Source: DAOUAJ01 sp034433615
Lineage (GTDB): Bacteria; Chloroflexota; Anaerolineae; DUEN01
Direction: 5' to 3'
Length of the DNA stretch: 27,693 nt
Assembly (NCBI GenBank): GCA_034433615.1
Contig: DAOUAJ010000220.1
Coordinates: 1 to 27,693, forward strand
The translations under genes were made by a program, and so were the position numbers. Shown piece after piece: positions 22,331 through 27,693 of this stretch (positions within the stretch are counted from its first letter, which is position 1; the number at the start of each line of letters is the position of its first letter). The notes below the pieces were generated by a model. The model worked only from the letters and a program-made list of their open reading frames with translations. It did no database searches and had not been told where the DNA came from.

Positions 22331-23824
22331 TCACCCTGACATCACCACCCCGGCGGGTTCCAACAATTGCTCAATGTCAAATTCGGGTTTCTTCCGTGAC
22401 CGCTCGATGCCTGATTCTTCAACCAGACGAGGCACAACCGATTCCCATCCGACCGCCATGATGTGGATACCAGCGATACCGGGAGTGCGCTTCAGACGGT
22501 CCATGATCTCCAGGGCGATCTGGATGCCTTCCTCTTCAGGATCAGCGGCCCGCTCCATGCGGTCAACGATGGACTGGGGCACCACGACGCCGGGCACTTC
22601 CTCGTTCATGAAGTGAGCCGTCCGGGCGCTGCGCAGCGGCCCCACCCCCGCCAGGATGTACACCCGTCCCAGCAGGTTCCGCTTATCCAGCTCCTCCAGC
22701 CACTGCTCAAAGGGGCCAAAATCGTAGATGGGCTGAGTCTGGAAGAACTGGGCGCCCGCATTGACCTTTTTCTCCTCCCGCAGGGCCTGAAAGCGGGGAT
22801 TGGACGCGTAGGGTGAGGCCGTGGCCCCCAGGAAATAGTGGGGGGGCGTCTTGATGGTGCGTCCGTCAAGGAACTTGCCCTCATCGCGCATCCGCCGCAG
22901 AATCCACAGCATTTGGATAGAGTCCACGTCCATCGGTTCCAGTCTGGCCATGGGCGATGGCCCCAGCCGGGGGTGGTCGCCGGACAGACAGAGGATATTG
23001 CGAATGCCCAACGCGCTGGCCCCTAGCGCGTCTGATTGCACTGCCATACGGGTGCGATCGCGCGCGGTCATCTGGAGGACCGACTCCACGCCTGACCCCT
23101 GACCGATCAACGCAGAGGCCAGGCTGGACATGCGCGGCGTGGCCGATGGGTTGTCGGTGAAGTTGGCAGCATCAATGTGATCGGCCAGCATGTGTATCTT
23201 TTTCTCTATCGAGGCGCCGGTAGCGGCGAGAGGCGGGGCCACCTCTGCTGTGACAGCAAAGGCGCCCGACTTCAAGCGAGCCTCCAACTTTGACATCGCC
23301 CCTTCGTAGGTCGGCGGATGCGGCTTGTCATCCCCCTGCCACCAATCGGGTTGACGCAGCTCATAAAAGAACCGGTCCAGCGCCTGCGACAGGTTCTGGC
23401 GGTTGAAGATGTCCCGCAGCGCGATCCCTAAGCCGCCTCGCGCTTTCCAATGACGGTAGAGCTCCAGCCAGGTCTCCTGGCCCACGCGACGGCCGTCCAG
23501 GGGAGCCTGAATCTCCAGCAGTTTGTCCATCCGCCCTATGTGCTCGGTTCGCTCGTAGATTTTGTACCAGATACACGGGCGCGTGGTATCCACATAGCAT
23601 CTTTCTGGGGTCGCGCCCCCACAGGGGCCATTGCGCAGACCCTTGGGGCAGGCCATTGGGCAGATGAAAGCCGTCTCCTGCAGGATGCAATTGCCGCACA
23701 TCCGGCATCCAAAGAGGGCACCCTTCACCGCCCGCTCGAAGGCTGTGAGCAATCGCACTGGAAAAGAGGGCTGCTGCAAAGGGTAGTAAGGTGGCTGAAA
23801 ACGCCTGGGCGCAAATAAGGGCAT
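22331..23824 (-). CDS. metF: MetV(C-terminal)-MetF fusion methylenetetrahydrofolate reductase
   Basis: A 497-residue protein with ATG 23824 preceded by AAGGAG. Residues 38-90 correspond to the C-terminal half of MetV, with C40, C43, C46, C55, C59, C68, C76 and C84. A linker of about 80 residues contains QPDWWQGDDKPHPP. The MTHFR barrel (about 180-470) keeps E194 in TAEVAPP, T223 in NFTDN, ARDRTR and D283 in CLSGDHP. It should reduce methylene-THF, with electrons entering through the fused iron-sulfur domain. It is the first gene of the long run, downstream of a good promoter. It lacks the N-terminal MetV domain found in the stand-alone MetV proteins. Confidence 0.93.
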   Translation of the reverse strand: MPLFAPRRFQPPYYPLQQPSFPVRLLTAFERAVKGALFGCRMCGNCILQETAFICPMACPKGLRNGPCGGATPERCYVDTTRPCIWYKIYERTEHIGRMDKLLEIQAPLDGRRVGQETWLELYRHWKARGGLGIALRDIFNRQNLSQALDRFFYELRQPDWWQGDDKPHPPTYEGAMSKLEARLKSGAFAVTAEVAPPLAATGASIEKKIHMLADHIDAANFTDNPSATPRMSSLASALIGQGSGVESVLQMTARDRTRMAVQSDALGASALGIRNILCLSGDHPRLGPSPMARLEPMDVDSIQMLWILRRMRDEGKFLDGRTIKTPPHYFLGATASPYASNPRFQALREEKKVNAGAQFFQTQPIYDFGPFEQWLEELDKRNLLGRVYILAGVGPLRSARTAHFMNEEVPGVVVPQSIVDRMERAADPEEEGIQIALEIMDRLKRTPGIAGIHIMAVGWESVVPRLVEESGIERSRKKPEFDIEQLLEPAGVVMSG

Positions 23825-24037
23825 CGCACGGACTCCTTCTCACCACGATCTAACAAATTCCTGCTCAACACTGCTCTTGACCCTTGGGGGAGACCGAAAA
23901 GTCTAACACCTTTTCATCGCAATCCATCAAACAACACAAAGACGCCTTCCCTGCTACAACAGGCAGCAAGGAAGGCTACCATCACCAAAAATCGGAGACA
24001 CCACCCTCAGCGCTCCCTCGTCACTTAAGTTGTTCCG
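23825..24037 (-). promoter_or_regulatory. Long structured 5' leader of the metVF-hdrA run
   Basis: If the promoter at 24038-24067 is used, the mRNA has a leader of about 200 bases before the ATG at 23824. It contains a strong hairpin at 23944-23976 with a T-rich stretch behind it on the minus strand, as for an attenuator. A further pairing, AATCGGA (23990-23996) with TCCGATT (24034-24040), partly overlaps the -10 box, so that one may act at the DNA level. No known riboswitch class was recognised. Confidence 0.4.
23944..23976 (-). terminator. Hairpin in the metVF leader, possible attenuator or folD-operon terminator
   Basis: GCCTTCC (23944-23950) pairs with GGAAGGC (23970-23976), and an inner GCTAC/GCAGC stem extends it. 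On the minus strand it is followed by GTCTTTGTGTTGTTTG, a T-rich but interrupted run. Confidence 0.45.
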
Positions 24038-24067
24038 ATTCTAACATCCCTCATAAGCGGCTGTCAA
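24038..24067 (-). promoter_or_regulatory. Strong sigma-70-type promoter for the metVF-hdrA run
   Basis: On the minus strand, TTGACA (24067-24062, 6 of 6) and TAGAAT (24043-24038, 5 of 6) are separated by 18 bases. It lies about 215 bases upstream of the first MetV-MetF start codon and just downstream of folD. Confidence 0.65.
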
Positions 24068-24110
24068 TGACTTGGGACAGCCTTAAGACCTGGGGCATTT
24101 TGTTGCCTGG

Positions 24111-24169
24111 GTGCCAGGCACTCCAGCCCGACCGACGAAGCCAGAGCGGACTTTCAAAGCGCCTGGCAC
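24111..24169. repeat. Inverted repeat after folD
   Basis: GTGCCAGGC (24111-24119) and GCCTGGCAC (24161-24169) are exact complements 41 bases apart. On the minus strand, AGCGCC overlapping the folD stop codon can also pair with GGCGCT about 11 bases further on. Either could help end the cooC-acsE-folD transcript. Confidence 0.45.
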
Positions 24170-24178
24170 TTTTCGGCG

Positions 24179-25066
24179 CTAGGCTTCCTTGGGCAAGGTG
24201 TACTTGAAAGCCCGCAACGTGTTCTGCAAGAGCATGGCAATTGTCATGGGGCCCACGCCGCCCGGCACAGGCGTGATGGCCGAGGCGACCTCTTTCACTT
24301 CATCAAAGGCCACATCCCCCACCAACCGGAAACCGGACTTTTGGCTGGGATCGCTGATGCGATTGATGCCGACATCAATCACCACCGCGCCCGGCTTCAC
24401 CCAGTCGCGGCGGACCATCTCCGGGCGACCCACAGCCGCCACCAGCACGTCCGCCTCCCGCGTGACCGACGGGAGATCCCGGGTACGCGAGTGGCACACA
24501 GTCACGGTGGCGTTGGCGTGCAACAAGAGGAATGATACCGGTAAGCCCACGATGTTGCTGCGGCCCAGCACCACCGCCCGGCTCCCCTCCAACTTCACCC
24601 CCGATCGTTCTAGCAACACCATAACGCCGTACGGCGTGCACGGGATAAAAAGGGGCTCGTGGCCCTTCATGGCCAGACGGCCAATGTTGACGGGATGGAA
24701 GCCATCCACGTCCTTTTCCAGGCTGAGCGCGCTGAGTACAGCCCGCTCGTTGAGATGCGGGGGCAACGGCAGTTGTACCAGGATGCCATGGATGCTGGGA
24801 TCGGCATTCAGCTCACGCACCAATCCCTCTACCTGTTCCTGAGTCGCGTCGGCTGGCAGTGTAGGCTTCACCGAGTATATGCCCACTTCCTCACAGGCCT
24901 GCCCTTTCATCCGCACGTATGTCGCGGAGGCCGGATTCTCCCCCACCAGCACGGTAGCCAGACCGGGCACCCTGCCGTATTGCGCCTTAAGCCGCTCAAC
25001 CTCTGCCCGGACCTCCTGGCGAATTTCTGCAGCAATCGCTTTCCCATCAATGATCGTAGCTGCCAT
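24179..25066 (-). CDS. folD: Bifunctional methylene-THF dehydrogenase/methenyl-THF cyclohydrolase FolD
   Basis: A 295-residue protein with ATG 25066 preceded by GGGAGGAG. It shows the full FolD set: Y50 and catalytic K54 in YVRMKG, GILVQLPLPPH, KDVDGFHPVN, PCTPYGVM, the nucleotide-binding GRSNIVGLPV, and TPVPGGVGPMTIAML near the C-terminus. It interconverts methenyl/formyl-THF and methylene-THF with NAD(P)H, the step just before MetF. It is the third gene after cooC and acsE, 36 bases behind acsE, consistent with one methyl-branch operon. Confidence 0.97.
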   Translation of the reverse strand: MAATIIDGKAIAAEIRQEVRAEVERLKAQYGRVPGLATVLVGENPASATYVRMKGQACEEVGIYSVKPTLPADATQEQVEGLVRELNADPSIHGILVQLPLPPHLNERAVLSALSLEKDVDGFHPVNIGRLAMKGHEPLFIPCTPYGVMVLLERSGVKLEGSRAVVLGRSNIVGLPVSFLLLHANATVTVCHSRTRDLPSVTREADVLVAAVGRPEMVRRDWVKPGAVVIDVGINRISDPSQKSGFRLVGDVAFDEVKEVASAITPVPGGVGPMTIAMLLQNTLRAFKYTLPKEA

Positions 25067-25102
25067 CTGTGGCTCCTCCCTTGCTCCGTTGCTACAACGG
25101 GT

Positions 25103-26023
25103 TCACAAACGCAAATAGGAATCGGCGTAAATCACTTTGTTCAGCAAGATCTGCACAGTCTTATAGACAGCCACCTGCTCCGGATCGCTCATATCCACAT
25201 CCTCCGGCTGCAATTGCTCGTCTGCGGCTGTGGCATCATACAACTTGAGCAACAGCCGCCCCAGCGGTGTGCTGCCATCCCGCTCTTCCACGATGCGGAT
25301 GAACTCCTTGAGTTGCTTGTCCAGCGGGTTAGCGATAGCGCAATCCAGGCCGGCGGCCATCAGCATGACCATGTAGGTATTGTTGATGAGGGATCGGTTC
25401 TCGTTGGGCACCGCATTGGAGACATTGGACAGGCCCACCGAGACCAAAGGGGGCGGATCGGCCGCGAACTTGAGCGTACGTACCGCCTGGATGCACTCCG
25501 GACAGTACTCCTGGCAACCAGACACCGTCAACACCAACGGATCAATGAGAAGGTTCTCCATCGGAATGTCTAGCTCCATTGCTCGCGGGATCAGATGCTC
25601 CAGGGCGATGCCGACTCGCGCGTCTGCACTCACTGGGATCCCTTGCTCAGCCATGGTCAGAGCGATCAACTTAGCACCGTACTGCTTGGCCAGGGGAGGC
25701 ACTTTCTCCAACCGCTCAGGCTGAGCTGAGGTCGAGTTGATGATGGCCTGGTTCCTGGCCCGCTTTAGCCCCGCCTCGATTGCGGCCAGGTTGGTCGTGT
25801 CCAGGGAGAGCGACACATCAACCACCTCTTGAATGGCATCCACCAGCCAGGGCATGATCTCATGGCCGGCGCGTTTCTGCGGACCGATGTTCAGGTCTAA
25901 TGCCTGGGCGCCCGCTTCTACTTGTTTGAGCGCCAACTCCTGGAAGAAACGCTTGTCCTGGGCCGCCAGCGCTTCTTTGACGCGCGGCGAAATGATATGA
26001 ATGTTTTCACCAATGATGTACAC
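25103..26023 (-). CDS. acsE: Methyl-THF:corrinoid iron-sulfur protein methyltransferase AcsE
   Basis: A 306-residue protein with a GTG start at 26023 preceded by AAGGAGG. It is a pterin-binding TIM barrel with family motifs IIGENIHI, ALDLNIGP, LDTTN, INSTSA, LLIDPLV, SVGLSNVSN and ENRSLINNTYM. These match AcsE/MeTr proteins rather than DHPS proper. It moves the methyl group of methyl-THF to the cobalt of the corrinoid iron-sulfur protein. The chain is longer than Moorella AcsE by a C-terminal extension of about 40 residues. It lies between cooC (23-base gap) and folD. The corrinoid protein and CODH/ACS genes are not in the window. Confidence 0.9.
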   Translation of the reverse strand: MYIIGENIHIISPRVKEALAAQDKRFFQELALKQVEAGAQALDLNIGPQKRAGHEIMPWLVDAIQEVVDVSLSLDTTNLAAIEAGLKRARNQAIINSTSAQPERLEKVPPLAKQYGAKLIALTMAEQGIPVSADARVGIALEHLIPRAMELDIPMENLLIDPLVLTVSGCQEYCPECIQAVRTLKFAADPPPLVSVGLSNVSNAVPNENRSLINNTYMVMLMAAGLDCAIANPLDKQLKEFIRIVEERDGSTPLGRLLLKLYDATAADEQLQPEDVDMSDPEQVAVYKTVQILLNKVIYADSYLRL

Positions 26024-26046
26024 GTCAGCCTCCTTGTCAGACGTAT

Positions 26047-26814
26047 TTAATGCCTACGCACCAGCCGCTCGGCGATGTCGCGCACGGCTTGATAGGCAGC
26101 AGATGAAGCTGGCAGGTCAGCAATGGGTCTCCCGCTGCCGTCGAACTCGGCCAGAATCGGGTCATTCGGCACCACACCTGCCAGCTCCAATCCCGTTTCG
26201 ACGATAGCCCGTTGCAGCGGTTGGGGCAGGGAATCCGTCACGCGATTCAGCAACAGATACGCCTGTCCGACGCGAATGTGCAACCCGGCCGCCAGGCGAG
26301 CCATCTGACCGGCTGCCAGCACCCCGCGCAGCGTGGGATCGCTCACCAGGAGCAGAAGATCCACATCTCGCGTGGTACGGCGACTGAGGTGTTCCATACC
26401 TGCCTCGTTGTCAATCACTACGTAATCATAAGCCCGTCCCAGCGCGTCCACGATCTGGCGCAGCATGTGATTGACGGCGCAGTAGCACCCCGGCCCTTCT
26501 GGGCGTCCCATGGCCAGCAGGTCCACATCCTCCCCTTCTTCCAAAGCCATACGCACGGCATGGTCGAGCCAATCTTGACGGGCAACACCCGTCGCCAGGG
26601 AACCCGCCTGCGCCTCCTGCAGCGTCTCCTCTCGGATATCGCCGACGGTACGGCCCAGTGGCAACCCCAACGCCAGGTGCAGGTTACTGGCAGGATCAGC
26701 ATCAATCGCCAGGATGCTCCCGGCGTCCCATTCGATCAAATTGCGGATCAGGAGGGCAGCAATGGAGGTCTTTCCCGTGCCTCCCTTGCCCGCTAACGCA
26801 ATCGTCGTCGTCAC
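26047..26814 (-). CDS. cooC: CooC-like nickel-insertion ATPase
   Basis: A 255-residue protein with a GTG start at 26814 preceded by GGAG. A MinD/SIMIBI ATPase fold is shown by the deviant Walker A GKGGTGKTS (9-17), DADPASN (38-44) and VVIDNEAGMEHLSRR. The CxC motif (C110, C112 in GCYCAVNHMLR) is the metal-binding site typical of CooC. CooC inserts nickel into carbon monoxide dehydrogenase in an ATP-dependent way. Its place upstream of acsE implies that the organism has a CODH/ACS elsewhere. A good promoter lies upstream. Confidence 0.92.
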   Translation of the reverse strand: MTTTIALAGKGGTGKTSIAALLIRNLIEWDAGSILAIDADPASNLHLALGLPLGRTVGDIREETLQEAQAGSLATGVARQDWLDHAVRMALEEGEDVDLLAMGRPEGPGCYCAVNHMLRQIVDALGRAYDYVVIDNEAGMEHLSRRTTRDVDLLLLVSDPTLRGVLAAGQMARLAAGLHIRVGQAYLLLNRVTDSLPQPLQRAIVETGLELAGVVPNDPILAEFDGSGRPIADLPASSAAYQAVRDIAERLVRRH

Positions 26815-26874
26815 CTATTCACTCCAAGCACATTCCATTATCCTTCGTAGCACTTCGAGAGGCCGATTGACCCT

Positions 26875-26904
26875 AGTTTACTTGAGATACAACGAGTATG
26901 TCAA
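26875..26904 (-). promoter_or_regulatory. Sigma-70-type promoter for cooC-acsE-folD
   Basis: On the minus strand, TTGACA (26904-26899, 6 of 6) and TAAACT (26880-26875, 4 of 6) are separated by 18 bases, about 60 bases before the cooC start. It is divergent from the sigma factor promoter. Confidence 0.55.
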
Positions 26905-26944
26905 GAACGGGCATCAGAATGATAAAGTCACGTTGTAGTGCCGC

Positions 26945-26973
26945 TTGACAAAGGTTGAGGCATGGGTTAGACT
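26945..26973 (+). promoter_or_regulatory. Sigma-70-type promoter for the sigma factor gene
   Basis: TTGACA (26945-26950, 6 of 6) and TAGACT (26968-26973, 4 of 6) are 17 bases apart, about 85 bases upstream of the start codon at 27058. Confidence 0.6.
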
Positions 26974-27057
26974 GTTTAATTGTAAAGAAGGGCTCGACGA
27001 GATGCGCTGAGAGAGAGCAGGCAAACTATCGCATGTGCAGTGAGGGTGTAGAAGATT

Positions 27058-27693
27058 ATGGAAGAGGAGATGCAGGTGCCTGATATCCTGGCGGAATTGA
27101 TCAGCCAGGCATCTGCTCAGGGATATATCACATACGGGGAGATTTTGCAGGTCCTGCCGGATGTTGAGCAGAGCATGGACATCCTGGAGGAACTTTTTGC
27201 GCGCCTCCAAGAGCAAGGTATCCCCTTGCTGGAGGATAGTGAGGTTGAGCAGCCGATGGTCGAGGAACTGGAGGGTGAAAAGATCGAGGACGAGACTCTC
27301 CTGGCGGAGCTGCCCACAAGTGATGCGACGGATCTCTACTTTCGGGAGATGGGGCGCGCGCGTTTGCTGACCGCGGAAGAAGAAACCGATCTGGCCCGGC
27401 AGGTGGTGGCGGCACGTCACGCCCGCCGGCGTCTCCGCCAAGAGCTTGATCTTGAGCCTGCCGAGCGCGCCCGGTTGAAGCGGGTAGCCCGGCGCGGAAA
27501 GCTGGCCCGGCGACGCATGGTGGAGGCCAACACCCGGTTGGTCATCAGCATCGCCAAGCGTTATATTGGCCAGGGCGTCCCCTTCCTGGACCTGATCCAG
27601 GAGGGCAATATCGGCCTGATGCGTGCCGTGGACCGCTTCGATCCAGAGCGTGGCTACAAGTTCAGCACGTATGCTACCTGGTGGATCCGCCAG
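27058..27693 (+). CDS. rpoD: Housekeeping RNA polymerase sigma factor (RpoD/SigA), 3' end beyond window
   Basis: 212 codons are present with no stop before the window edge. ATG 27058 is used because an in-frame TAG lies three codons upstream; ATG 27070 is possible. An N-terminal acidic region (DILAELISQASAQGYITYGE onward) resembles sigma region 1.1, which marks group 1 sigma factors. Region 1.2 is seen as DLYFREMGRARLLTAEEE, followed by a short basic spacer. Region 2 is then complete through NTRLVISIAKRYIGQG, FLDLIQEGNIGLMRAV and YKFSTYATWWIRQ, covering the core-binding and -10 recognition helices. It is the only gene read on the plus strand and is divergent from cooC. Confidence 0.96.
   Translation, partial: MEEEMQVPDILAELISQASAQGYITYGEILQVLPDVEQSMDILEELFARLQEQGIPLLEDSEVEQPMVEELEGEKIEDETLLAELPTSDATDLYFREMGRARLLTAEEETDLARQVVAARHARRRLRQELDLEPAERARLKRVARRGKLARRRMVEANTRLVISIAKRYIGQGVPFLDLIQEGNIGLMRAVDRFDPERGYKFSTYATWWIRQ

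Noticed and set aside
23990..24040. T-box or other riboswitch in the metVF leader
   Set aside because: Only a short AGGGTGG stretch resembles a T-box; the specifier stem and the rest of the antiterminator are not visible, and the enclosing stem overlaps the -10 box.

Overview
The window is bacterial, GC-rich DNA that most likely comes from a member of the Chloroflexota (Anaerolineae-like). Three things point there: a secreted Asp-box protein with a long Thr-Pro linker, a Moorella-type methylene-tetrahydrofolate reductase cluster lying beside a Rieske/cytochrome b complex, and many heptanucleotide tandem repeats. The assignment is inference from style and gene content; there is no rRNA or other marker here. 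Almost every gene lies on the minus strand; only the sigma factor at the right end is on the plus strand.

Layout from left to right. 1-1953: the 5' part of a secreted Asp-box (BNR) surface protein that runs off the window. 1954-2374: no gene, but palindromic repeats. 2375-2990: a DUF4160/DUF2442 gene pair. 3168-7061: an operon for a quinol-oxidising complex, transcribed in the order Rieske protein, cytochrome b, diheme cytochrome c, diheme cytochrome c. 7253-23824: a long series of genes for the methyl branch of the Wood-Ljungdahl pathway. In transcription order these are a MetV-MetF fusion, a second and degenerate MetV-MetF fusion, a CBS-ACT protein, a 1614-residue HdrA fusion, MvhD, a cyclic-nucleotide-domain histidine kinase, a tandem receiver protein, MetV, MetF, MetV, MetF and an HdrC-HdrB fusion. 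24179-26814: cooC, acsE and folD, transcribed in that order. 27058 to the end: the start of the housekeeping sigma factor gene, divergent from cooC.

How the genes fit together. FolD supplies methylene-THF. MetF/MetV with HdrA, HdrBC and MvhD would reduce it to methyl-THF, as in the MetFV-HdrABC-MvhD complex known from Moorella thermoacetica. AcsE passes the methyl group to the corrinoid iron-sulfur protein, and CooC matures the nickel site of CODH/ACS, whose genes are not in the window. No hydrogenase or formate dehydrogenase is present. Instead, HdrA carries an inserted GltD/NfnB-like flavoprotein module that could accept electrons from NAD(P)H. The kinase, receiver and CBS-ACT genes sit inside the run, which suggests local regulation.

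Most unusual points: (1) the nested HdrA-GltD-HdrA fusion; (2) four MetF modules, one of which has lost its catalytic residues; (3) short tandem repeats with a 7-bp (sometimes 8-bp) period between genes and, in three places, inserted in frame inside hdrA.
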